A stretch of DNA of 64,000 bases from Pseudomonas asplenii (lineage in GTDB: Bacteria; Pseudomonadota; Gammaproteobacteria; Pseudomonadales; Pseudomonadaceae), in NCBI RefSeq assembly GCF_001293465.1, contig NZ_JSYZ01000007.1:279482-343481 (forward strand). Reading direction: 5' to 3'. Below the pieces are notes generated by a model, which was given only the letters and a program-made list of their open reading frames with translations, did no database searches and had not been told where the DNA came from. Below are positions 52,739 to 61,632 of the stretch, piece after piece (the stretch's first letter is position 1; each line of letters begins with the position of its first letter). The translations under genes were made by a program, and so were the position numbers.

Positions 52739-53560
52739 CTACCGCCGATAAGCCTTGCCGAAGTGCCGTTCCAGTCGCGACTGCACCAGCTCCAGCAGGA
52801 TCGACAGCAACCAGTAGATAACCGCCGCGGTGGTCAGCATCTCCATGTAGCGATAGCTGGAGCGGCCGTAGGACTGCGCCAGGAACATCACTTCCCACAC
52901 CCCCATCACCGAGATCAGCGACGAGTCCTTGAGCATGGAGATGAACTGGTTGGCGGTGGGTGGAATGATCACCCGCATGGCCTGGGGCAGGATGACGTGC
53001 CGGAAGATCTGCCGCGAGCGCATGCCCAACGCCAGTGCCGCCTCCCGCTGCCCCCGGGCAACGCCCAGGATGCCGGCGCGGAAGATCTCGCTCAGGTAAG
53101 CCCCGTAGTTGAGCGACAAGGCAATGATGCCGGCACTGATTGCCCCTGGCACCATGCCCAGTTGCGGCAGCCCCAGGTAGATCAACAGGATCTGGATCAG
53201 CAGCGGCGTACCGCGGAAGAACGAGGTATAGAAGCTGGCAATCCCCACCAGGACCGCGCTGTTCGACAACCGCGCCAGGGCGGCGGCGAAACCGAACAAC
53301 ACCGAGACCACCATCGAGCACAGGCACAGGAACAGGGTCAGCGCCGCACCCTGCAGGAAGCCGTTCGGCCCCAGTTTGAAACCGGCCAGGTTCGGGAACT
53401 TCTCCAGGATGATCGAGAATTTCAGGTCAAAGCTCAGGAAGAACGCGACGAACAGAACGAACAGCGCCAGCCAGGTCAGGTACAGGCGCGTGCGAAAACC
53501 TAACAGGCGCGTGCCCGCGGCCTTGGCCACGGGCTTCGGGGAAGGTTCGAAGGCACTCAT
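52739..53560 (-). CDS. Polar amino-acid ABC transporter permease
   Basis: 273 residues. His/Glu/Gln/Arg/opine permease family (FLQGAALTLFLCLCSMVVSVLFGFAAALARLS; FRGTPLLIQILLIYLGLPQLG; EAALALGMRSRQIFRHVILPQAMRVIIPPTANQFISMLKDSSL, the EAA loop). About five to six helices. ATGA overlap with the binding protein. No ATPase gene is in the window, so it must share one. Confidence 0.9.
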   Translation of the reverse strand: MSAFEPSPKPVAKAAGTRLLGFRTRLYLTWLALFVLFVAFFLSFDLKFSIILEKFPNLAGFKLGPNGFLQGAALTLFLCLCSMVVSVLFGFAAALARLSNSAVLVGIASFYTSFFRGTPLLIQILLIYLGLPQLGMVPGAISAGIIALSLNYGAYLSEIFRAGILGVARGQREAALALGMRSRQIFRHVILPQAMRVIIPPTANQFISMLKDSSLISVMGVWEVMFLAQSYGRSSYRYMEMLTTAAVIYWLLSILLELVQSRLERHFGKAYRR

Positions 53561-54378
53561 TTACTGATGTCGGCGCCGATCCATTTCTGCGACAGACGAG
53601 CCAGGGTGCCGTCGCTCTTGAGTTCGGCGAACACCTGGCGCACCTTCGCCTCCCACTCGGGGTCGCCCTTCTCGATGGCGACCGAGTTGGGCTCCTCATA
53701 CAGCGGGGCACCGGCCAGCTTGAAACGCTTGTCCTGGTTCAGGCGCGGTTGCGCGGTCACCAGGTTGGTCAGGATGGCATCCAGACGGACCCCGGCGCCC
53801 AGTCCCAGGTCCTGGAAGGCCACGTTGTCGGTGTCGTAGGGCGCGATCTGGACGAAGTCGAAGGGATAATCGATCTTCTGGTCTTCGGCACCTTCGATCA
53901 CCAGGTTCTTGTTCAGGTAGCTCTCGTAGCTGGAGGCGCTGGTCAGGCCCACCTTGCGACCGTCCAGGTCCTTGGCCGAATGAATGCGGTCATCCTGGGC
54001 GTTGACCACGATCACCGCCGGCGAGGCGTAGTACTCGACCGGGAAATCGAAGACTTCGGCCCGCGCCTTGCTCGGTGTCATCGAGCAGATGCACAGGTCA
54101 TAGCGGCCGCTCCAGCGACCGGCGGCGATCACGTCCCAGGAAGGTGTTTCCAGGCGCAGCTTGACGCCCAGCTTCTGCGCGACCGCCTTGGCCACGTCCA
54201 CGTCGAAGCCATCGAGCTGGTTCTGTTCGTTCAGGAAGGAAAACGGCGGATAGCTTTCCATCAGCACATTGACCAGTTCCTTGCGTGACTCGACCCGATC
54301 CAGCGTGACACCGGCAACAGCCTGTGAAGCAGCGGCAAGGGCGAGCAGCCCTGCGCCCAGCAAGGAAGGAAAACGCAT
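53557..54378 (-). CDS. Amino-acid ABC transporter substrate-binding protein
   Basis: 273 residues, Sec signal (LLGAGLLALAAASQAVAG). SBP family 3 core: LMESYPPFSFLNEQNQLDGFDVDVAKAVAQKLGVKLRL, WDVIAAGRWSGRYDLCICSMT. Periplasmic. Divergent from a homocysteine S-methyltransferase, so S-methylmethionine or a related sulfur amino acid is a candidate ligand (inference). Confidence 0.9.
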   Translation of the reverse strand: MRFPSLLGAGLLALAAASQAVAGVTLDRVESRKELVNVLMESYPPFSFLNEQNQLDGFDVDVAKAVAQKLGVKLRLETPSWDVIAAGRWSGRYDLCICSMTPSKARAEVFDFPVEYYASPAVIVVNAQDDRIHSAKDLDGRKVGLTSASSYESYLNKNLVIEGAEDQKIDYPFDFVQIAPYDTDNVAFQDLGLGAGVRLDAILTNLVTAQPRLNQDKRFKLAGAPLYEEPNSVAIEKGDPEWEAKVRQVFAELKSDGTLARLSQKWIGADISK

Positions 54379-54413
54379 ATAAGTACCTGAAAAGTTGGCT
54401 GAAAACGAATTTC

Positions 54414-54428
54414 AGCTATTTAATAGCT
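54414..54428. promoter_or_regulatory. Palindrome in the divergent ABC/methyltransferase promoter
   Basis: AGCTATT-T-AATAGCT is a perfect 7-1-7 inverted repeat midway between the two divergent starts, a candidate operator for a shared regulator. Confidence 0.5.
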
Positions 54429-54482
54429 ATAAGCGCACTGAACATAGTGAATTTTCTTCATAAGCACATCCAGGAAGGTTAT

Positions 54483-55382
54483 ATGAAACAACGATCGATG
54501 GTGGTTCTAGACGGTGGCATGGGGCGCGAACTGCAACGCAGCGGTGCTCCGTTCCGCCAGCCGGAGTGGTCCGCACTGGCGCTCAGCGAGGCCCCCGAGG
54601 CGGTCGTGGGCGTGCATGCCTCGTTCATCGCCGCCGGAGCCCAGGTCATCACCAGCAACAGCTACGCCGTGGTGCCCTTCCATATCGGTGAGGAGCGCTT
54701 TGCCCGGGAAGGACGTCAACTGGCCGAAACCGCCGGCAAGCTGGCCCGCACCGCCGCCGACGCCAGCGCGCAGCCGGTGCAGGTGGCGGGCTCCCTGCCA
54801 CCGCTGTTCGGTTCCTATCGGCCCGACCTGTTCCAGCCTGAGCGCGTGGCCGAAGTGCTCACACCGCTGCTCGAAGGCCTGGCGCCGCACGTCGACCTCT
54901 GGCTGGCCGAAACCCAGAGTTCGATTGCCGAGGTCCGGGCGATCCACGCCCACCTGCCGGCCGATGGCAAATCGTTCTGGGTGTCGTTCACCCTGCAGGA
55001 CGAAGACATCGACGATACACCACGCCTGCGCTCCGGCGAGCCGGTGGCCGAAGCCATCAAGGTCGTTGCCGGCCTGGGCGTGAGCGCCGTGCTGTTCAAC
55101 TGCAGCCAGCCGGAAGTCATTGGTGCGGCCGTGGACGTGGCGCGCTCGGTGATCGAAGAGCTGAACGTCGATATCGCCATCGGTGCCTACGCCAACGCTT
55201 TCCCGCCGCAACCCAAAGAGGCCACCGCCAACGATGGCCTGGATGAACTGCGCGAAGACCTCGACCCACCCGGCTACCTGGCCTGGGCCCGGGATTGGCG
55301 GCAACGCGGTGCCAGCCTGATCGGTGGCTGCTGCGGCATCGGCCCGGAACATATCGCCGAATTGAAGCGCAACCTGGCTTGA
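54483..55382 (+). CDS. Homocysteine S-methyltransferase family protein
   Basis: 299 residues from ATG 54483 (AGGAAGG upstream; an open extension to 54324 crosses the promoter). LDGGMGRELQRSGAP start, and zinc-binding cysteines in NCSQ and GGCCG. It transfers methyl from a donor such as S-methylmethionine to homocysteine, making methionine (MmuM-like). Probably acts on the compound brought in by the divergent ABC importer. Confidence 0.9.
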   Translation: MKQRSMVVLDGGMGRELQRSGAPFRQPEWSALALSEAPEAVVGVHASFIAAGAQVITSNSYAVVPFHIGEERFAREGRQLAETAGKLARTAADASAQPVQVAGSLPPLFGSYRPDLFQPERVAEVLTPLLEGLAPHVDLWLAETQSSIAEVRAIHAHLPADGKSFWVSFTLQDEDIDDTPRLRSGEPVAEAIKVVAGLGVSAVLFNCSQPEVIGAAVDVARSVIEELNVDIAIGAYANAFPPQPKEATANDGLDELREDLDPPGYLAWARDWRQRGASLIGGCCGIGPEHIAELKRNLA

Positions 55383-55389
55383 GCCTCTG

Positions 55390-55548
55390 ATGAAACAGGC
55401 TCGCGCCGGGATCGAGCAGCCGCTGCATCACGCCGCGTTCGGACTGACGTTCGTGGCCCTCGACCCCGATGGTTACCGGTTGCGCGTCTGCCTGCCCTGT
55501 CCGGCGTCTCTGATACCGGCGGCCGCGTGGCGATATGTGGTCGCCTGA
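55390..55548 (+). pseudogene. Remnant of a VOC/glyoxalase-family gene
   Basis: A 52-codon frame starting 5 bp after the previous stop. HHAAFGLTFVALDPDGYRLRVC matches the C-terminal strand-loop of VOC-fold proteins (typically TFVALDPDGHRLRV), while the rest of the domain is absent. Probably the surviving end of a broken gene. Confidence 0.55.
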
Positions 55549-55661
55549 AAACCTGTCAAACGGTCCTGTGCAGCAAAGGCATGCGGCTTGATCCAGTTTT
55601 CCGGCTGCGATTGCCAGGGGGACTGGGGAGGATTCGAGGCTTCTCTTTCAGGAGCCCCGCC

Positions 55662-56048
55662 ATGTCCCACCCTCGCCACACGCCCTCTGCGCTCGTCCCC
55701 ACTGGCCCGATGAAGCCTCTCAGGCGCCTGGGTCTGATTGTTCTCATCCCCCTGGTGCTCGCCCTGCTCAGCCTGCTCGTGGGCAGCCTGGTGAGCATCA
55801 GCGGGCTTTCGCTCATGCGCTTCGCTCAGTGGCAAGCGTGGCAGGTCCACCATTACGGGTACTTCCTGCTCGCCCGCCTCCTCCTCTTCAGCCTCGCCGC
55901 GTGGGGATGGGTGTGGTTCCGTCGCAGGGCCCTGCCGGTTCAGCCGGGCGTTCCCGACAGCCTGAAAAGGGCCGAGGTCATTGCCGCCCTCGGCATCCTG
56001 CTGATCGAGCTGGTGCGGGCCCTGGCACTGTGGGAGGGCCTGGCATGA
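55662..56048 (+). CDS. ICE-type membrane protein upstream of TraG-like gene
   Basis: 128 residues, CAGGAG upstream of ATG 55662. Two to three hydrophobic segments (LGLIVLIPLVLALLSLLVGSLVSI; YFLLARLLLFSLAAWGWVWF; AALGILLIELVRALAL). ATGA overlap with the TraG-like gene. Same order is known in PFGI/PAGI-type integrating conjugative elements. Confidence 0.75.
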   Translation: MSHPRHTPSALVPTGPMKPLRRLGLIVLIPLVLALLSLLVGSLVSISGLSLMRFAQWQAWQVHHYGYFLLARLLLFSLAAWGWVWFRRRALPVQPGVPDSLKRAEVIAALGILLIELVRALALWEGLA

Positions 56049-57571
56049 CGCTCTATGCCAACGATTACCTGGAGTACTACCTGACCCTGGTGGGCTGGCT
56101 GGTCAGCAACGGGATCTGGAACGTGATGATGGACTCGGGCTTCTTCGCGCTGCCCTTTCTGGTCATCCTGCTGCAGGAGTGGTTCAAGGCCCGGGAGGAA
56201 GGCGGTGGCGCCGAGCTGGCGTTTGCGGCCAGCGCCAGCATCGAGCACCGCTTGTGGCTGGCGACCGCGGTGATCCTGTTCGCCGGAGTGCCCGTCATGA
56301 CCGTGAGCCTGAGTACCCTGGAGTTCGACCAGAGTCGTTCGGAACAGTGTCAGCATCAAGCCCCCCTGCCCCAGAACACCGGCTGGGCAAAGTCCTTCAC
56401 CACCCTGAACGGCCAGAGTGCGAAGGTGCCGTTCTGGTGGTTCTTCGTGCACTCGGCATCCAAGGCCGTGAGCGGCGCCGCAGTGGCGGCCATTCCCTGC
56501 GGGACGGATCTGCGGCAGATGCGCATGGAGGTGAACAACACCCGCCTGACAAACCCACTGCTGGCTCAGGAGGTGGCCGACTTCGTCGACGACTGCTACG
56601 GCTACTCCCGCGCCAAGCTGTTCATGAAGCAACCTGACCTGACCGAGGAACAGACCAACGACATCAACTGGATCGGCTCGCGGTATTTCCTGGAGAACAA
56701 GGGGTTCTACGACACCTATCACTCCAAGACTCCACGCGACGCATGGCCATACGATCCTGAGCGGGACGCGGGCCTGGCGAAAGTACCCGGCGGTGGCGGC
56801 TACCCGACGTGCAAGCAGTGGTGGAGTGACGAAAAGGAGGGATTGAAAAGCCGGGTGCTCGCCGAAGTGGACAGCTCGCTACTGGAGCGTTTCACCAAGT
56901 GGGCCACGTTTACCAGCAAGGACAAGGTGGACGAAGCGCTCATCCGGCAGGTGGTTTCACCGAGAAATCAGCAAATGACCCAGGGCAAGGTCTATACCGA
57001 CTACGGTGGCCGGATTGGCCCTTCGATTCCTGACGTTGCGGCCCGGGTGACCGGCGCGGTGGGCACGACCATGGGCACGCTGACGAACCTGCCGGCGATG
57101 GACGTCGTGCGCCAGGCGCTGCCGATGGTGATGGCCCTGCTGAAAATGGCGCTGGTGATCTGCATTCCACTGGTGCTGGTGCTCGGCAGCTACGACCTGA
57201 AGGCGGTGATCACCGTGTCGGTGGTGCAGTTCGCGATGATCTTCGTCGACTTCTGGTTCCAGCTGGCGCGCTGGATGGACAGCACCATCTTCGATGCCTT
57301 GTACGGGTCCGGCTCGCCCCATTCGAACCTGAACCCGTTGATGGGGTTGAACAATGAGCAGGCTGATTTTCTGTTGGGTATTGTGATGGGGGCGATGTTC
57401 CTTGCGCTGCCTTCATTCTGGATGACCTCATTGGCCTGGGCCGGCCTACACACAGGCCATTTCCTAAAAGGTCTGGTAGATGGAACTATTAGCCCTCAAC
57501 AATATGGAGGAAAAGGCAAAGATATATTGCAGCGGACTGCACAGAAATCAATAAAGAGAAATTCTAAATAG
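56045..57571 (+). CDS. TraG N-terminal-like conjugative-element membrane protein
   Basis: 508 residues from ATG 56045. N-terminal and C-terminal membrane helices flank a periplasmic region (NDYLEYYLTLVGWLVSNGIWNVMMDSGFFALPFLVILLQEW; ALPMVMALLKMALVICIPLVLVLGSYDLKAV). This is the TraG-N family of ICEs. Complete, but no coupling protein, relaxase, integrase or pilus genes are near it, so it is an orphan of an otherwise lost element. Its last 40 codons turn AT-rich. Confidence 0.85.
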   Translation: MTLYANDYLEYYLTLVGWLVSNGIWNVMMDSGFFALPFLVILLQEWFKAREEGGGAELAFAASASIEHRLWLATAVILFAGVPVMTVSLSTLEFDQSRSEQCQHQAPLPQNTGWAKSFTTLNGQSAKVPFWWFFVHSASKAVSGAAVAAIPCGTDLRQMRMEVNNTRLTNPLLAQEVADFVDDCYGYSRAKLFMKQPDLTEEQTNDINWIGSRYFLENKGFYDTYHSKTPRDAWPYDPERDAGLAKVPGGGGYPTCKQWWSDEKEGLKSRVLAEVDSSLLERFTKWATFTSKDKVDEALIRQVVSPRNQQMTQGKVYTDYGGRIGPSIPDVAARVTGAVGTTMGTLTNLPAMDVVRQALPMVMALLKMALVICIPLVLVLGSYDLKAVITVSVVQFAMIFVDFWFQLARWMDSTIFDALYGSGSPHSNLNPLMGLNNEQADFLLGIVMGAMFLALPSFWMTSLAWAGLHTGHFLKGLVDGTISPQQYGGKGKDILQRTAQKSIKRNSK

Positions 57572-57580
57572 TTATTAAAC

Positions 57581-57946
57581 TCATAGATCACGATGAAATG
57601 CAGGATCAATTCGATTCTCTACGGAGTACGGATCCGGAAAAAGCCTTTCTCCATCCATCCAAACCGGCTCTTCTTCATCCTCTATCTCTGAGCTATTAAG
57701 CAGTATTTCCTTAAGTGTCAAAACGCCAACAACAACGACCAGAATCCAAAATACCAAACCCAGAAACCCGCCAATCAATAACAATCGCACCAACCCACCC
57801 AGCAAGCTCGCCAACATGGCGGGTACTCCTTTCTTCATCGCCCACCCGATCACTGGCTCCTCCCACCTGCGATAGCGGCGGGAGAGCCAGTCAAATACGC
57901 GTTTCAGACGATAGACAAGTCCCTTTTTCCTGGCTTTAGCAACCAT
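57581..57946 (-). CDS. DUF3742 family ICE protein
   Basis: 121 residues, convergent with the TraG-like gene and 9 bp away. GLVYRLKRVFDWLSRRYRRWEEPVIGWAMKKG and SLLGGLVRLLLIGGFLGLVFWILVVVVGVL (one helix), then an acidic tail: the DUF3742 pattern. In ICEs of Pseudomonas it sits opposite the TraG gene just as here. Confidence 0.85.
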   Translation of the reverse strand: MVAKARKKGLVYRLKRVFDWLSRRYRRWEEPVIGWAMKKGVPAMLASLLGGLVRLLLIGGFLGLVFWILVVVVGVLTLKEILLNSSEIEDEEEPVWMDGERLFPDPYSVENRIDPAFHRDL

Positions 57947-58385
57947 GCTTATACCCTCGCGATTGAGATTTGCGGCGCCGTACTGCTTGTCGGCACGACG
58001 CTCAAATCAGCTTGGCAGAGGGTCTGTACAAGCACCTGTAGGCTTTTTCCCAAATAAAGACGGATTCGACATCTGGGTCCCGGAAACCCGATTCAACCAA
58101 CCCAGCGCCGGGTGGCGATGGGCGTGGTGCACCTGATCGAACTGGCACAGTTGAGGATGGACAAGCTCCTGAATGGGCAGGCCGTCAGCCGTTAGCAATG
58201 GCGCGGTGGCGCCGGTGGGTCAGCGGGCATCTTCCAGCCGACAGTTTCTCCAGTGACAGAAACGTTGAATCATCCCCTGCATGATCCGTCCAATGACCTA
58301 CTGCCCTGTATCCCGGGCAGCGAATTCATCCTGATAAAGCGCAGGTCATCCGTCCCCCGGCGCTCAAGAACCCCGGAGAAGTCCC
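57947..58385. other. Gap with possible gene remnant
   Basis: 439 bp without a full gene. Plus-strand codons ending at TAG 58197 read RRVAMGVVHLIELAQLRMDKLLNGQAVSR, which looks like the C-terminus of a lost gene. Otherwise nothing seen. Fits decay at the edge of a former conjugative element. Confidence 0.4.
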
Positions 58386-58676
58386 ATGCATCGTGTGGTC
58401 GACAGCGATACCCAGGAAATAAGAATAGATTTTCTTCAGGACACCCTGTTCGGCGTCAACGCCTTCAATTTCCACTGCACGGCACAGCTTTCACTCTCAC
58501 CCACCGGCCCCTCATCGACCTTGCAACTCTTGATCGCACCGCCCTGGCCTGAACAGTTCGAAGCGGCTCATTCGCTCACCTTCCGTTGGAACGAGACGCT
58601 GTACAGTGGGACGGTCCGCGCCGCACACCGGCAGCCCGATGGCCGCCTGCTGCTGACCCTTGAGCGGCAACCCTGA
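58386..58676 (+). CDS. Small Pseudomonas protein of unknown function
   Basis: 96 residues, GGAGAAG upstream of ATG 58386. Beta-rich (EIRIDFLQDTLFGVNAFNFHCTAQLSLSP; LTFRWNETLYSGTVRAAHRQPDGRLLLTLERQP). Soluble; no recognised family. Confidence 0.65.
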   Translation: MHRVVDSDTQEIRIDFLQDTLFGVNAFNFHCTAQLSLSPTGPSSTLQLLIAPPWPEQFEAAHSLTFRWNETLYSGTVRAAHRQPDGRLLLTLERQP

Positions 58677-58728
58677 GAGGCAGCCGCCCAGCAGGCGCAG
58701 CAGCAGGAAGCACCGAGGCCACCGGCGT

Positions 58729-58950
58729 TCAGCCCTTGCTGTGTTCGGGAGAGGACGGACCCTTGGTCACACCACGTGGGCCGGTTATTCCCCAGGCCAC
58801 CAGGCCGACCACGGGCAGCAGGAAAATCACCGCCGTCCAGAAGGCCTTGCTGCCAGAGGGTTCGGGGCTTCTCCAGACGCTGTTGATGGCCCACAGGTCC
58901 AGTAACAAGAGGATGGCCAGAGCCCCGATCCAAAAGTAATAGGTTTGCAT
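58729..58950 (-). CDS. PLDc_N (phospholipase D N-terminal) membrane protein
   Basis: 73 residues, two helices (YYFWIGALAILLLLDLWAIN; KAFWTAVIFLLPVVGLVAWGITGPRG). The second with its P-x-x-G-x-x-x-W pattern is the PLDc_N domain, here alone without the phosphodiesterase part. Function unknown, often a stress-induced small membrane protein. Confidence 0.8.
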   Translation of the reverse strand: MQTYYFWIGALAILLLLDLWAINSVWRSPEPSGSKAFWTAVIFLLPVVGLVAWGITGPRGVTKGPSSPEHSKG

Positions 58951-59201
58951 GATGGTTCTCCTGGTTGATAAAGCATTAGGTCGGACGCTATCCGGGCAGT
59001 TCAGTCAATCTCTCAGCCCTCGGACCAGGGGCGAGGCCAGGTTTCCCCGGGATCGCCGCCCGGTTGATCGGGCACGGGGCATTGTCCGGGGGGAAAAGGA
59101 TTTAAGAACTTCAGCCCGCGGGGTGGTCGATTCAAGGAGGTGCCCGTCTCACAGCCAGTGAACAAACACCGCTCAACGAACCGATTGATCAAGGGGAAGT
59201 C

Positions 59202-59468
59202 ATGGCTTACCTGGACCTGCTGCAATGGCCCGCCATGGTGGTCACCGTATTGGCCGCCTGGCTGATCGGCTCACTTAAACCCAGACGCCGAATGATCGGC
59301 TTCGTCTGTTTCACCCTCAGTAACGTGCTGTGGGCGATATGGGGATGGCACGCCCAGGCCTATGCGTTGATCGTATTGCAGGTCTGTCTGTGCGCAATGA
59401 ACGTGCGCGGTTTCGGGAAAAACGCACGGGATCGCAAAACCGCCCACTCGCCCAGCCAAGGGCACTGA
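59202..59468 (+). CDS. Small membrane protein of unknown function
   Basis: 88 residues, three hydrophobic segments (WPAMVVTVLAAWLIGSL; IGFVCFTLSNVLWAIWGW; YALIVLQVCLCAMNVRG). AAGGGGA upstream of ATG. Topology resembles a half of SemiSWEET/PnuC-like small carriers, but not assigned. Confidence 0.7.
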   Translation: MAYLDLLQWPAMVVTVLAAWLIGSLKPRRRMIGFVCFTLSNVLWAIWGWHAQAYALIVLQVCLCAMNVRGFGKNARDRKTAHSPSQGH

Positions 59469-59487
59469 TCTCGAACAGTCCCCGGAA

Positions 59488-60639
59488 CTACCCGGCACGC
59501 TGGCGGGTGGGGTCGCGGCTCTGCGCCAGCAGCAGGTCGACCACTGCACGACAACGTGCCTGATCATCCAGGTGCGCGGGTTGGGCCTGGAAGCAGCGCA
59601 ATTGATGTTCGGCGCTGGTGCCGTCCCGCAACAGGTTGAAGGCCTGGTTGAACAGCTGCTCCTGGCCCAGGGCCTGCGCCGTGGCGCCGAAGGTGTGCCG
59701 GGCCGACGCCAACCAGTGGTGCAGATCCATCACCGGCTGTTCGGGGTCCATCAGGTAGTGCCCGTGCACGCCCCAACGGCGAGCCTGAAAACGGTTCTCC
59801 TTGAGCAACCAGTGATGGACCAGGGTGTAGCGCTGACCGGGCTCGGCGTGCAGGCAGGCATGGCGCACCATGACGCTGAACAGGCCGGCCAGGGTCAGGA
59901 CATCCTCGACGCGGGGACAGGCATCGGTCAGGCGCAGCTCAAGCGTCGGATAGCGCAACGACGGCCGGATCCCCCACCAGATCGGCGTGTCGGCACGTAG
60001 CGCCCCGGCGCGACGCAGCAGGGCCAGATAGTCGCCGTAGGCCTGGTCATCATTCAGGTATTCGGGAACGCCCATCCGCGGCCACTCATCGCACACCACC
60101 TGGCGGTAGCTGAAGTAGCCACTGTCGCGGCCTTGCCAGAACGGTGACGAGGCGCTCAGCGCCAGTAGCAACGGCAGCCAGGGCAGTACCTCGTTCATGA
60201 CGCGGATGCGGTCAATGCCGGGGGGCACTTCAGCATGCACATGCAGGCCGCTGAGCACACTGCGCTGCGCGACCTGGGCGTAATCGCCGAACAACTGCCG
60301 GAAATGCTCCTGCCCGGTGGCACGTTGAAGGTGCCACTGGGCCACTGGGTGCGTTCCCGCGCAGAGGAAGCCCAAGCCGTGAGGCGCCAACGCCTGGTCG
60401 AGTGCGTAGCGTCGCTGGCGCAGGTACTCGCTGGCCTGAGCGAGATGCTCGAACACGGGCGACGCCACTTCGATCTGGCCCTGGAACATTTCGGTGGCGA
60501 ACCCCGCGCCCAGCGCCTCACGACAATCACGCAGCACCTGGGCCGAAGGCTCGGCGACCATCTGCCGGCTGTCCAGATCGGTGATGAAATACTCCTCTTC
60601 GACCCCCAGACGCTGTGGCAGACCGTGATCGAAGGACAT
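59488..60639 (-). CDS. GCS2-type carboxylate-amine ligase (YbdK-like)
   Basis: 383 residues from ATG 60639 (GAGG six bases upstream); ATG 60651 is an alternative. Glutamate-cysteine ligase family 2: RLGVEEEYFI, FQGQIEVASPV, SGLHVHAEVP, PTLELRLTDACP. ATP-dependent peptide-bond formation between a carboxylate and an amine. Third gene of an operon with a methyltransferase and a diiron enzyme, which suggests a biosynthetic rather than glutathione role. Confidence 0.85.
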   Translation of the reverse strand: MSFDHGLPQRLGVEEEYFITDLDSRQMVAEPSAQVLRDCREALGAGFATEMFQGQIEVASPVFEHLAQASEYLRQRRYALDQALAPHGLGFLCAGTHPVAQWHLQRATGQEHFRQLFGDYAQVAQRSVLSGLHVHAEVPPGIDRIRVMNEVLPWLPLLLALSASSPFWQGRDSGYFSYRQVVCDEWPRMGVPEYLNDDQAYGDYLALLRRAGALRADTPIWWGIRPSLRYPTLELRLTDACPRVEDVLTLAGLFSVMVRHACLHAEPGQRYTLVHHWLLKENRFQARRWGVHGHYLMDPEQPVMDLHHWLASARHTFGATAQALGQEQLFNQAFNLLRDGTSAEHQLRCFQAQPAHLDDQARCRAVVDLLLAQSRDPTRQRAG

Positions 60640-60654
60640 GGCGGGCCTCATCGC

Positions 60655-61614
60655 TCACGGCAGACGGGTGACGGTGAGCACCACCACCGCGATCCGCTCC
60701 ACCTGCTCATAGCCGGGTTTGTCCAGCTCCTCGCCAAACACATCAGGGTCCAGTTCCCGATAGGTCCAGCCATAGCGCCCATCGACCAGAAGCGTCCGGG
60801 CGGCCTCGAGAAACGGATCCTGCCCCTGGACTATCGCCACGCCGGTGTACAGGACCAGCGCACCGTTGACGTCCAGCCGTGGCAGGGAAGCCTGGAGGAT
60901 GCGCAACGACAGGTGCTCGCCCAGTGCCCCGCCGCCATGACGATAGGCTCGTTGCCGGCTGTCGTTCATGTAGGGGGGATTGGCCACGATCAGATCGAAA
61001 CGCCCCTCGATGCTGTCGAGCAAATCACTGTGGTAAACGCTGAGGTTGCGCACCCCGGCCAGCTCGGCATTCACCGCACTCAAGCGCAGGGCGCGCGGGT
61101 TGATGTCGACGGCCAGCACCTGCGCATCATGCCGGGCACGCGCCACCAGCAGGGCCCCGACACCGGTGCCGCAGCCGATGTCCACGGCACGCCGCACCGG
61201 TGCAAAACGCTGGTTCAAATAGTCTGTGATCACACCGGCAAACCGATAACTGTCGGGCCCGAAAAACACGGCATCCGGCTCTTCGGTCGGAAACGCGGAA
61301 TGGGCCAGCAGCAGGTCTCCCAGGCTCGACCATCGAATCGTGCTGCGCAGGCGACCGGCGTCTTCCCGCAAGATCCCGGCCTGCTGCAGTTGGGCAAGCT
61401 GGGCCGCCTCCAGCAGGCTGGGCTCGAAGGGTCGGGACCAGCCAAATACATCGCGAAGATCCACCGCACAGGGTAGCGGTGATCGGGCCAGCACCCGCTG
61501 GTGCGTCAATGGCGTGGGTGTGACGAAACGGTAGCCGTCCGCCTGCAGACGCCGCCCCAGTTGCACCAGCGCCTGGTCGGTCTGGCGCGACAGCGTGTAG
61601 TCGCAAGGATTCAT
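60655..61614 (-). CDS. Class I SAM-dependent methyltransferase with NPPY motif
   Basis: 319 residues from ATG 61614 (GGAGAG upstream). Motif I VDIGCGTGVGALL, motif II LAVDINPRAL, catalytic NPPY in LIVANPPYMNDS. NPPY enzymes methylate amide, amine or guanine nitrogens (PrmC/RsmC-like). The N-terminal 120 residues are a separate winged or cap domain. 18 bp after the diiron gene; stop 15 bp before the ligase start. Confidence 0.88.
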   Translation of the reverse strand: MNPCDYTLSRQTDQALVQLGRRLQADGYRFVTPTPLTHQRVLARSPLPCAVDLRDVFGWSRPFEPSLLEAAQLAQLQQAGILREDAGRLRSTIRWSSLGDLLLAHSAFPTEEPDAVFFGPDSYRFAGVITDYLNQRFAPVRRAVDIGCGTGVGALLVARARHDAQVLAVDINPRALRLSAVNAELAGVRNLSVYHSDLLDSIEGRFDLIVANPPYMNDSRQRAYRHGGGALGEHLSLRILQASLPRLDVNGALVLYTGVAIVQGQDPFLEAARTLLVDGRYGWTYRELDPDVFGEELDKPGYEQVERIAVVVLTVTRLP

Positions 61615-61632
61615 GGCCGCTCTCCTGAGCAA

